NCBI GenBank assembly: GCA_016234025.1
Contig: JACQLL010000064.1
Location: 1 to 5,426, forward strand
Direction of reading: 5' to 3'
Source of the DNA: Candidatus Pacearchaeota archaeon
GTDB lineage: Archaea > Nanobdellota > Nanobdellia > Pacearchaeales > GW2011-AR1
DNA: 5,426 bases
A model generated the notes under the pieces. It did not search any database. It saw nothing but the letters and a program-made list of their open reading frames with translations, and was not told where the DNA came from. Every line of letters begins with the position of its first letter. Position 1 is the first letter of the stretch. Positions 1-4,251 of this stretch are shown piece after piece. Both the position numbers and the translations under genes were made by a program.

Positions 1-89
1 CTCTTAGAGAAAAAATTTCTAGGATTAAGATTCCGGAGAATTTAAAAGAGTTTAAGAAAGATTTAATTGAATGTCATGGACTGATGTAA
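1..89 (+). CDS. C-terminal fragment of an unidentified protein (5' truncated by window edge)
   Basis: A plus-strand frame is open from base 3 to a TAA at 87-89 and gives 28 residues, beginning LREKISRIKIPENLKEF and ending ECHGLM. The residues are charged and helix-like, as in a real C-terminus, and the other two plus frames close early. It would be convergent with the secreted-protein gene that ends at 122, with only 32 bases between the stops. Too little is visible to name a family. Confidence 0.5.
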   Translation, partial: LREKISRIKIPENLKEFKKDLIECHGLM

Positions 90-121
90 GAATTGTTTAG
101 TGATTGTTTGAGTTTCCGAAA
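90..121 (+). terminator. Possible T-rich archaeal terminator between convergent genes
   Basis: The short gap between two convergent stops is T-rich on the plus strand, with repeated TTGTTT blocks followed by GAGTTT. Archaeal RNA polymerase often terminates at T-rich tracts without a stable hairpin, so this could end the left-edge gene. No clear stem-loop is present. Support is weak and rests on composition and position. Confidence 0.25.
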
Positions 122-1444
122 TTATTCAGTTGACCAAGAAGGGCCAGTCATGTTTGCTGTGAACATCTCGAGGTCTGCCTCGTCGATATCTGCGTCAAAG
201 TCAAAATCCATTTTTATTTTGTTTATTTCTTTTGCAGGTATTTGATCTCCTGTAAAGCTTCTTTGTAAATAGGAGAAGTCCTTTAAGTCAAGTCTTCCGT
301 CACGGTTGCTGTCTCCTGCAGGGCCTCTTGCTCCTGCAACGCCGCCTTGACCGCCGTTAAACTGGGGTCCGATAGCAGGGGAATTCATAGCAGGGCGGAA
401 GTATGCATCGAGCATAGGGTCTGCCTCAAAGTTTGTTTGTCCTATGCCTCTCGAGAAAAAACTTTCACCTGCTTGCATAGACCATTCTCCGTTTTCTTCA
501 GGGATTGTTTCTAATTCTAAGAGAGGGTTTATCGGCCAGCCGCAGTATAGAATCTCTTGGAAGCTTGCTCCTGGCGAATTCTGGAAGATGTTTCCTGCAA
601 AATTACCGAGAATTGTTACTTGTCCTTCCTCACAATCTCCTTCAAGACCATTTCCTCCTCTATATGCGGTGTTTACAATAAAAGGAGGGTCTCCTCCAAG
701 CCCACTTATATTATCGAAAGTATTGTTAAGGGCATCAACATATCGTGTTTCTGCTGTTGTTGGAATATCCATCTTGTCAAAATTAAATCCTACGATTACA
801 GAGCTTATAATATTTCCATCAAGCGTTACACTTGCTTGAGCGTTTCCTTCTGCATTATACTGATTTTCCCAAATTATGGCTTTTGAGAGACTATTTGTGA
901 AGTTGTTTCCTTCCAATGTTATATTACTATAATTATCTTCTATTGCAACGCCTACGAAGGCATTTTGTATGTCTAAGTTTCTAAATGTTATGTTTGAAGC
1001 AGATTTTACTCTGAATACGGCTCCTCCTTGCGGGCCAAAACTTCCCTTCAATATTGCGTCTAAATTCGACTCCAGAATTATTGGCTGTGTTGGAGTTCCG
1101 CTTACATAAATCTTAAACTCAGCTCCTCCTTGTTGTAAAGGCAACTGATACGTCCCTGCGGCGAAATGTAATGTGTCTCCTGGCTGTGCGTCTGTTTGTC
1201 CGTCTTTTCCGAATGTTAGAGGGTCGTTGTCAAGAATAGCATTTATCTCTGTATAACTCCAAGTTGGATCGACGTTTATCACTTCTGCCATTACGCTATT
1301 TGGAAAATAAGAAGCTGCTGCAATAGCAGCTGCCCCTAATAAAGAACCTTTTTTGATGGTTGAATATAATCTTCTCTCGATGCCAGAGCTATTTCTACTT
1401 TTAGAAAATTCTCGCGCTTTCGCTATATAATTAGATATTCCCAT
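122..1444 (-). CDS. Secreted right-handed beta-helix protein with C-terminal dockerin-type Ca-binding repeats
   Basis: Predicted 440-residue extracellular protein. Residues 1-33 are basic, about 34-48 form an Ala-rich hydrophobic core, and Val-Met-Ala at 51-53 is a plausible signal-peptidase site. Residues about 88-260 show parallel beta-helix features: a PGDTLHFAAGTY entry, short repeating Asn-rich strands such as NITFRNLDIQNA and NITLEGNNFTN, and several N-x-S/T sequons. The segment near 338-360 (ADPMLDAYFRPAMNSPAIGP) is typical of the end of such domains. Two 12-residue calcium loops follow: D378-x-N-x-D-G-x-x-D-x-x-D389 and D413-x-D-x-D-x-D-x-D-x-x-D424, spaced as in dockerins. Cys271 and Cys301 may form a disulfide. 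Beta-helix folds are common in polysaccharide lyases and adhesins, but no catalytic residues can be assigned. The ATG at 1444 is chosen for its box A. The Tat-like RR at 24-25 does not match the full Tat motif. Confidence 0.85.
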   Translation of the reverse strand: MGISNYIAKAREFSKSRNSSGIERRLYSTIKKGSLLGAAAIAAASYFPNSVMAEVINVDPTWSYTEINAILDNDPLTFGKDGQTDAQPGDTLHFAAGTYQLPLQQGGAEFKIYVSGTPTQPIILESNLDAILKGSFGPQGGAVFRVKSASNITFRNLDIQNAFVGVAIEDNYSNITLEGNNFTNSLSKAIIWENQYNAEGNAQASVTLDGNIISSVIVGFNFDKMDIPTTAETRYVDALNNTFDNISGLGGDPPFIVNTAYRGGNGLEGDCEEGQVTILGNFAGNIFQNSPGASFQEILYCGWPINPLLELETIPEENGEWSMQAGESFFSRGIGQTNFEADPMLDAYFRPAMNSPAIGPQFNGGQGGVAGARGPAGDSNRDGRLDLKDFSYLQRSFTGDQIPAKEINKIKMDFDFDADIDEADLEMFTANMTGPSWSTE

Positions 1445-1465
1445 TTAAAATTTAGCTCCTTTTAA

Positions 1466-1473
1466 TATTTAAA
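1466..1473 (-). promoter_or_regulatory. Box A (TATA) promoter for the beta-helix gene
   Basis: Read on the minus strand this is TTTAAATA, a perfect match to archaeal box A, preceded by a purine-rich AAAG that could serve as BRE. It is centred about 25 bases before the ATG, so transcription should begin at or very near the start codon. An AGGAG at 1456-1460 lies 11 bases from the ATG and could be a Shine-Dalgarno sequence only if transcription starts further upstream. Confidence 0.6.
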
Positions 1474-1481
1474 CTTTAGTA

Positions 1482-1497
1482 ACTATCTTTTGATAGT
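1482..1497. repeat. Hairpin ACTATC-tttt-GATAGT upstream of the beta-helix gene
   Basis: A perfect 6-bp inverted repeat with a four-T loop sits just upstream of the minus-strand box A. Its position could suit an operator. It shares the ACTAT core with the larger dyad at 1786-1823. No function is proven. Confidence 0.35.
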
Positions 1498-1546
1498 GAT
1501 AAAAAGAAAAAGAATAAAGAGCAATTTCCTGATGAGGTTTATTATG

Positions 1547-1597
1547 CCAAGGATTCTGGAGAAAACCTCTGACTTTAGTTTGAGGATGAATCCTTGG
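1547..1597. repeat. Inverted repeat CCAAGGATTC / GAATCCTTGG with nested stem
   Basis: Arms at 1547-1556 and 1588-1597 are perfect 10-bp complements. A second, imperfect stem (1566-1573 with 1578-1585, loop TTTA) is nested inside, so the whole could fold as one long hairpin. It lies within the decayed coding remnant. Confidence 0.6.
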
Positions 1598-1602
1598 ACA
1601 CA

Positions 1603-1645
1603 AGAGATTGCAAACAATCTCTGTGCAGAGAAATATTTATTTCTC
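1603..1645. repeat. Two adjacent perfect hairpins
   Basis: AGAGATTG at 1603-1610 pairs with CAATCTCT at 1615-1622 across a four-base loop. Directly after it, GAGAAATA at 1628-1635 pairs with TATTTCTC at 1638-1645 across two bases. Each arm is a perfect 8-mer. They follow one another within 45 bases of the decayed coding remnant. Confidence 0.6.
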
Positions 1646-1664
1646 ATGCATCCAAACCTCAAGC

Positions 1665-1711
1665 AATGCTCGCGGGCATTCTTAATGGCAGTCAAAGTCT
1701 GAAGACTTTGA
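1665..1711. repeat. Two further palindromes
   Basis: AATGCTCG at 1665-1672 is followed directly by CGGGCATT at 1673-1680, complementary except for one T/G position. TCAAAGTCT at 1692-1700 and AGACTTTGA at 1703-1711 are perfect 9-bp arms separated by two bases. Confidence 0.55.
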
Positions 1712-1712
1712 T

Positions 1713-1773
1713 GAGTCCAAAACAAACGCAAGGACTTTTTGATATAATTTTTCTTTCCCGCCCAATTGGACTC
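1713..1773. repeat. Inverted repeat GAGTCCAA / TTGGACTC
   Basis: Perfect 8-bp arms at 1713-1720 and 1766-1773, 45 bases apart. It is the last large repeat before the operon promoter. On its own an 8-bp pair at this distance could be chance; it is listed because it belongs to the cluster. Confidence 0.4.
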
Positions 1774-1785
1774 GCACTGAAACTG

Positions 1786-1823
1786 ACTATATAAACTATA
1801 TAGCACAACAAAGTTTATATAGT
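1786..1823. promoter_or_regulatory. Dyad-symmetric promoter/operator of the precursor-ligase-hydrolase operon
   Basis: ACTATATAAAC at 1786-1796 and GTTTATATAGT at 1813-1823 are perfect 11-bp inverted arms with a 16-base spacer. The right arm contains the box A TTTATATA at 1814-1821, preceded by a purine-rich CAAAG as BRE and centred 26-27 bases before the ATG at 1844. A leaderless operon mRNA is therefore expected. The left arm holds the same box A on the minus strand (1788-1795). The octamer ACTATATA is also directly repeated at 1786 and 1795. A dimeric regulator bound here would cover the TATA element and block TBP; equally the site could be a divergent promoter pair. Confidence 0.65.
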
Positions 1824-1843
1824 TTTGAATTTATTAAAAAGAT

Positions 1844-2062
1844 ATGGTGGAAGTTTTAGAAAGAATTGTTAGAGAAGGCGGTTCTGTAAGATTCTCAGAA
1901 AGGAAGGAGTATCTAGAGGAAAGAGAATACCCTGATGTTTCGACGGATATTGGTTACTCTACTTTTGCCGAGATGTATCTCGAGAAACCTATAGATGTAC
2001 AAGCAGGATTAACATGTACCTCTTGTACATGGCGTGGCGTTTCAACCATAGATGATTGGTAA
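1844..2062 (+). CDS. Putative graspetide-type RiPP precursor peptide (72 aa)
   Basis: The ATG at 1844 lies 26-27 bases after the centre of a perfect box A. I do not recognise the sequence itself. Residues 1-50 are highly charged and leader-like (EYLEEREYPDVSTDIGY in the middle). After Ala54-Gly55 the composition changes: residues 57-62 are Thr-Cys-Thr-Ser-Cys-Thr, followed by Trp63, Ser67-Thr68 and the C-terminal Asp70-Asp71-Trp72. Clustered hydroxyl residues followed by acidic residues are what graspetide ligases join into side-chain lactones, and the acid-acid-aromatic end recalls microviridin cores. The next gene, 23 bases downstream, encodes an MvdD-like ATP-grasp, which is the main support for this role. 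The CxxC at 58-61 could instead bind metal or form a disulfide, making this an ordinary small protein. No signal peptide or membrane segment is visible. Confidence 0.7.
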   Translation: MVEVLERIVREGGSVRFSERKEYLEEREYPDVSTDIGYSTFAEMYLEKPIDVQAGLTCTSCTWRGVSTIDDW

Positions 2063-2085
2063 AAATTTTTCATCACTTTAATAAA

Positions 2086-3042
2086 ATGGAGAAGAAAGTC
2101 TTAATTCTCGCTCACTCGGATGATTCTCACGCTTCTTCAGTACGCAATTATTTAAACCAGAGAGAAGTGGAAAATTTTACAGTTGTTACTGAAAATTTAT
2201 TGAGAGATTATAAAATAAATTTCTCATCTTGGGATTTAATTTATACCCTTGGTGAGAAAGATAGAACTATAGAGCTAACTCCTTCTTGGAATATTTGGAA
2301 TAGGAGAATTATGATTCCAGATAGAAACAAAGGTATGCCTAAAGATTTGCAAGAATTAGTGATTGACGAATGTGAGAAAACATGGGATGGTTTATTAATG
2401 GCTCACAAGGGAAAAGTAGTAAATCGTCCTCAAAATCATTTTTATGCAAATAGTAAATTAGATCAAATTAAATTTGCATTAGAAAGTGGAATGTATGCTC
2501 CAGATACAATAGTAACTAATGCCCCGAATAATCTAAGAGAATTTTATGAAAAACATGAAGGCAATATTTGTTTTAAGTTACAAAAAGGAGCTGTGATTAG
2601 AACTCCAGAAGGAAATAAAGTTGTATATACTAATAAGGTAACTGAAGAACAGATGAACAACGCATCCTTGGTTTCTGGTCATCCCTCATTATTTCAAGAG
2701 TATATTGATAAGGAATTTGAAATAAGAATAGTTGCAACAGATAAAACTGCAACTGGAATTGCAATACACTCTCAAGATTCAGAGATATCTAAAGTTGATT
2801 ATAGAAGGTATGATTTAGAAAATGTCAAATATAACTCTATAGAACTTCCTAAAAATGTAAGGAATTTTTGCTCAAGTATGCTTGCACATTATGGGCTACA
2901 TTTTGGAGCATTTGACTTCATTTATTCAAAAGAAGGCAAGTATTTCTTCTTAGAATTAAATCCTAATGGGCAATGGTTGTGGCTTGAAGAGCAATCAGGG
3001 TATAATTTAACTAAAGAAGTAGCAGATAATCTGATAGAATAA
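2086..3042 (+). CDS. MvdC/MvdD-like ATP-grasp peptide ligase (graspetide synthetase)
   Basis: A 318-residue protein, the usual length for this family. It opens with KKVLILAHSDDSHASSVRNYL, the HSxDxHAxxV pre-ATP-grasp start of MvdD-type maturases. WNRR at 71-74 and VNRPQN at 112-117 follow, then ATINGS-like TIVTNAPNNLREF at 141-153 and a probable ATP-binding lysine at 164. LFQEYIDKEFEIRI spans 202-215, with DYRR at 239-241. Metal ligands are likely Asp277 (HFGAFDFI), Glu290 and Asn292 in FLELNPNGQW at 288-297. Known members use ATP to activate Asp/Glu side chains of a precursor and join them to Ser/Thr (ester) or Lys (amide). The likely substrate is the 72-residue peptide just upstream. The ATG at 2086 is preferred over an in-frame TTG at 2056 that overlaps the previous gene, because the family starts with the beta-strand right after this Met. 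No clear Shine-Dalgarno is present. The gene is AT-rich compared with aRF1. Confidence 0.88.
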   Translation: MEKKVLILAHSDDSHASSVRNYLNQREVENFTVVTENLLRDYKINFSSWDLIYTLGEKDRTIELTPSWNIWNRRIMIPDRNKGMPKDLQELVIDECEKTWDGLLMAHKGKVVNRPQNHFYANSKLDQIKFALESGMYAPDTIVTNAPNNLREFYEKHEGNICFKLQKGAVIRTPEGNKVVYTNKVTEEQMNNASLVSGHPSLFQEYIDKEFEIRIVATDKTATGIAIHSQDSEISKVDYRRYDLENVKYNSIELPKNVRNFCSSMLAHYGLHFGAFDFIYSKEGKYFFLELNPNGQWLWLEEQSGYNLTKEVADNLIE

Positions 3043-3043
3043 G

Positions 3044-3658
3044 ATGGTTCAAGAAATAATATCAAAAATAAAGGGTAAAAAATTAGTTTTATTCGGAGAA
3101 ATTCATGGAACAAAAGAGATTCCAGAATTGCTTTTAAATTTATTTAGCGACTTAGCCAAGAATGAATGTTTCACTTTAGGATTAGAAATATCTAATGAAT
3201 TTCAAAATGTAGAACTTGACAAAATTATTTCATCGTCTAAGAAAACTGGCACAAGTGGGTTGATTAACAAAGATTACATAAATTTAATTAAAAAAATGCC
3301 CAAAAATGTAAAGGTATTTTTTATTGCTCCAAGCGAAATAAAGAATCAAGAAGAAATGGAAAAAGGAATTTCAGATAATATTTTGAAATTAGTTGATGAC
3401 AAAAGAACATTTGTAGTTCTTGGGAATATTCACGCTTCTAAAAATAGAATAACAATAGGAAATTTTGATATTGCTCCTGCCGGATTTTTAATTTACCAAA
3501 GACTAAAGGGCGAAATGTATTCTATCCTCTTAAAACCAAAAAGTGGAGAATTTTTTAATAACGGAATAAAGCAGGTAACACCCAATGAAAACGACTCTTT
3601 TGATAAAAATTTTGATTATATCTATGAAATAGATAATGTTTCTCCTTGCTCTTTTTAA
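3044..3658 (+). CDS. TIKI/TraB/ChaN-like putative metallohydrolase (204 aa)
   Basis: The ATG follows the ligase stop after one base, so the two are almost certainly co-transcribed and translationally coupled. Near the N-terminus, LVLFGEIHGTKEIPE at 14-28 carries the G-E-x-H-x3-E pattern (Glu19, His21, Glu25). LGLEIS at 45-50 supplies another acidic residue (Glu48), and VVLGNIHASKN at 124-134 gives the second G-x-x-H (His130). Paired GxxH motifs with conserved Glu mark the TIKI/TraB/PrgY and ChaN/EreA-like superfamily, which includes metalloproteases, haem-binding ChaN and erythromycin esterases. No signal peptide or membrane segment is visible, so a cytosolic enzyme is expected. In this operon it could remove the leader peptide, hydrolyse cross-link esters for self-protection, or do something unrelated; the sequence cannot choose. 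Family assignment rests on motifs only. Confidence 0.65.
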   Translation: MVQEIISKIKGKKLVLFGEIHGTKEIPELLLNLFSDLAKNECFTLGLEISNEFQNVELDKIISSSKKTGTSGLINKDYINLIKKMPKNVKVFFIAPSEIKNQEEMEKGISDNILKLVDDKRTFVVLGNIHASKNRITIGNFDIAPAGFLIYQRLKGEMYSILLKPKSGEFFNNGIKQVTPNENDSFDKNFDYIYEIDNVSPCSF

Positions 3659-3730
3659 AAATCGTGCACGCGTCAGATTGATTTGCCCGCCCTGAAAAGT
3701 GATTTTAACTCAAAATTACTTCATAATTTT
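3652..3730 (+). terminator. Possible terminator region of the operon
   Basis: A five-T run at 3652-3656 runs into the stop codon. It is followed by TTTT at 3703-3706 and by a 7-bp hairpin AAAATTA / TAATTTT (3712-3718 with 3724-3730) ending in four T. T-rich tracts of this kind can terminate archaeal transcription. The call is tentative because the whole flank is AT-rich and full of hairpins. Confidence 0.3.
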
Positions 3731-3769
3731 ACCACATCGCATTTTCAAAATCAAAGATTTTTTCAGGAG
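3691..3769. repeat. Nested inverted repeats after the operon
   Basis: CCTGAAAA at 3691-3698 pairs with TTTTCAGG at 3760-3767. Inside it are AAAATTA / TAATTTT (3712-3718, 3724-3730) and AAAATC / GATTTT (3747-3752, 3756-3761). The block could fold as one branched structure. No gene is supported between 3659 and 3835; a 17-codon minus-strand fragment there starting MPVMSPEKIFDFENAM is noted as a finding only. Confidence 0.55.
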
Positions 3770-3980
3770 ACATAACAGGCATTAAACGACTCAAGTCCTG
3801 CAGACTTTAGACCCCAATTTTTCAGTTATTTACAATAGAAAGTTTGCCGAAAAACTGCGTTTAATGTCATACGGAATGTTCTTTATCAATCTCCTTTGGG
3901 AATTTATCTCGATGGTAAGGTAACGGGAGGAATTCACGATTCTTCATTCCAAAATATAGAGAGATAGCTCCTGAAAAAAT
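3757..3980. repeat. 13-bp inverted repeat ATTTTTTCAGGAG / CTCCTGAAAAAAT
   Basis: Arms at 3757-3769 and 3968-3980 are perfect complements, 198 bases apart, and form the longest exact repeat I found in the window. The right arm encodes part of APEKI in the plus-strand remnant. The left arm, read on the minus strand, encodes SPEKI. Confidence 0.6.
3780..3866. repeat. Inverted repeat CATTAAACG / CGTTTAATG
   Basis: Perfect 9-bp arms at 3780-3788 and 3858-3866. Between them lies a small stem AAGTC-ctgca-GACTT at 3793-3807. The pair belongs to the palindrome cluster between the operon and aRF1. Confidence 0.5.
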
Positions 3981-4002
3981 AGTTGCTTTAAATGAAGAAT
4001 CG
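3937..4002. repeat. 12-bp inverted repeat CGATTCTTCATT / AATGAAGAATCG
   Basis: Perfect arms at 3937-3948 and 3991-4002, inside the decayed coding remnant. A further 7-bp pair, TAGTTGC / GCAACTA at 3980-3986 and 4032-4038, interlocks with it, so the two stems could form a pseudoknot-like arrangement if transcribed. Confidence 0.6.
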
Positions 4003-4039
4003 ATAGTTATTGTAAGAGATGACGCTATAAGGCAACTAA

Positions 4040-4068
4040 AGAGAACTTTGCAAAAATCAAAGTTCTCT
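4040..4068. repeat. Perfect 11-bp hairpin AGAGAACTTTG / CAAAGTTCTCT
   Basis: Arms at 4040-4050 and 4058-4068 with a seven-base loop form the strongest compact stem-loop in the window. It lies in the part of the remnant that reads RTLQKSKFS and has no following T-run that would make it an obvious terminator. Confidence 0.65.
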
Positions 4069-4072
4069 AATA

Positions 4073-4118
4073 AGAAGTTTGAAAATTCTCTCGTAAATTT
4101 GGAATTATTCAAACTTCT
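4073..4118. repeat. 11-bp inverted repeat AGAAGTTTGAA / TTCAAACTTCT
   Basis: Perfect arms at 4073-4083 and 4108-4118, starting five bases after the previous hairpin. The right arm covers the point near 4113-4119 where the coding remnant changes frame, which suggests that repeat formation and frameshift may be one event. Confidence 0.6.
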
Positions 4119-4222
4119 CTAAAAGAAATCACTCGAGAAGACACGGAGCAAGTCAGGCAATCTCTTAGGAATACAATTGACTTTACCTCGGGGTTGTTGG
4201 GGATTAGTAAGCATTAAGAAAG

Positions 4223-4230
4223 TTTTTTAA
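4223..4230 (+). promoter_or_regulatory. Candidate box A promoter for aRF1
   Basis: TTTTTTAA preceded by GAAAG is centred about 25 bases before the ATG at 4252. That is the same spacing and AAAG-TTT context as the two better promoters in this window. It is a weaker match to TTTAWATA. A leaderless aRF1 mRNA would follow. Confidence 0.4.
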
Positions 4231-4251
4231 CTGATGTTTTAATTGTATTAT

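Larger units (their letters stand above)
1483..1794 (+). pseudogene. Decayed, frameshifted coding remnant (unidentified)
   Basis: Protein-like sequence runs along the plus strand but switches frame. Frame 1 from about 1483 gives KEQFPDEVYYAKDSGENL, then stops at TGA near 1570. Frame 2 continues from about 1567 with DFSLRMNPWTQEIANNLCAE. Frame 1 resumes near 1645 with ASKPQAMLAGILNGSQSLKT and runs to TAA at 1792-1794. Together the segments read as one helix-rich protein with two compensating frame changes. I do not recognise the family. The stretch is full of short inverted repeats, and its end overlaps the promoter dyad of the downstream operon. It may be the front part of the same gene as the remnant at 3839-4217, but that is speculative. 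Confidence 0.4.
3839..4217 (+). pseudogene. Decayed, frameshifted coding remnant upstream of aRF1 (unidentified)
   Basis: Three protein-like plus-strand segments follow each other in different frames. Frame 2 from about 3839 includes VLYQSPLGIYLDGKVTGGIH and closes at TAG near 3964. Frame 1 takes over near 3940 with FIPKYREIAPEKIVALNEES and IVIVRDDAIRQLKRTLQ, ending at TAA 4120-4122. Frame 3 continues from about 4113 with SLKEITREDTEQVRQSLRNT and ends ...DFTSGLLGISKH at TAA 4215-4217. Read together they make one plausible protein tail of about 125 residues with two frameshifts. I do not recognise the family. No start codon or promoter is evident for it, so it is probably the 3' part of a broken gene. 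It ends 34 bases before the aRF1 ATG. Sequencing error is an alternative cause of the frame changes. Confidence 0.5.

Noticed and set aside
444..886. Plus-strand open frames opposite the beta-helix gene
   Set aside because: They are antisense to a 440-codon gene with clear signal peptide and domain structure, and they have no promoter or recognisable features.
193..1373. Twin-arginine (Tat) signal in the beta-helix protein
   Set aside because: Arg-Arg occurs at residues 24-25, but the surrounding residues do not match S/T-RR-x-F-L-K; a Sec-type signal is the safer reading.
1456..1460. Shine-Dalgarno AGGAG before the beta-helix gene
   Set aside because: It lies between box A and the predicted transcription start, so it would not be in the mRNA unless an upstream promoter is used; kept only as an alternative.
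1566..1585. Stem with loop TTTA (GACTTTAGT-like) resembling an IS200/IS605 right end or TnpB omega-RNA terminus
   Set aside because: The stem is imperfect, no tnpA or tnpB remnant is recognisable beside it, and the sequence reads as DFSLRMN within a protein-like segment.
1483..1806. Minus-strand open frame of 107 codons
   Set aside because: It begins at a GTG inside the promoter dyad, has no family features, and lies opposite the better-supported plus-strand coding remnant.
2056..2085. In-frame TTG start giving the ATP-grasp ten more residues
   Set aside because: It overlaps the precursor stop and adds VKIFHHFNK before the first beta-strand, where family members normally begin; the ATG at 2086 is the natural start.
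3867..4112. Minus-strand open frame of 81 codons
   Set aside because: Its hydrophobic stretch is the complement of the charged plus-strand remnant (APEKIVALNEES), which looks far more like real protein; no promoter or ribosome site is present.
1547..4118. CRISPR array
   Set aside because: The repeats are inverted and each is different; there are no direct repeats with regular spacers.
4243..4251. In-frame TTG start for aRF1
   Set aside because: It adds only three residues and breaks the 25-base box A spacing; the ATG at 4252 fits both the promoter and the family.
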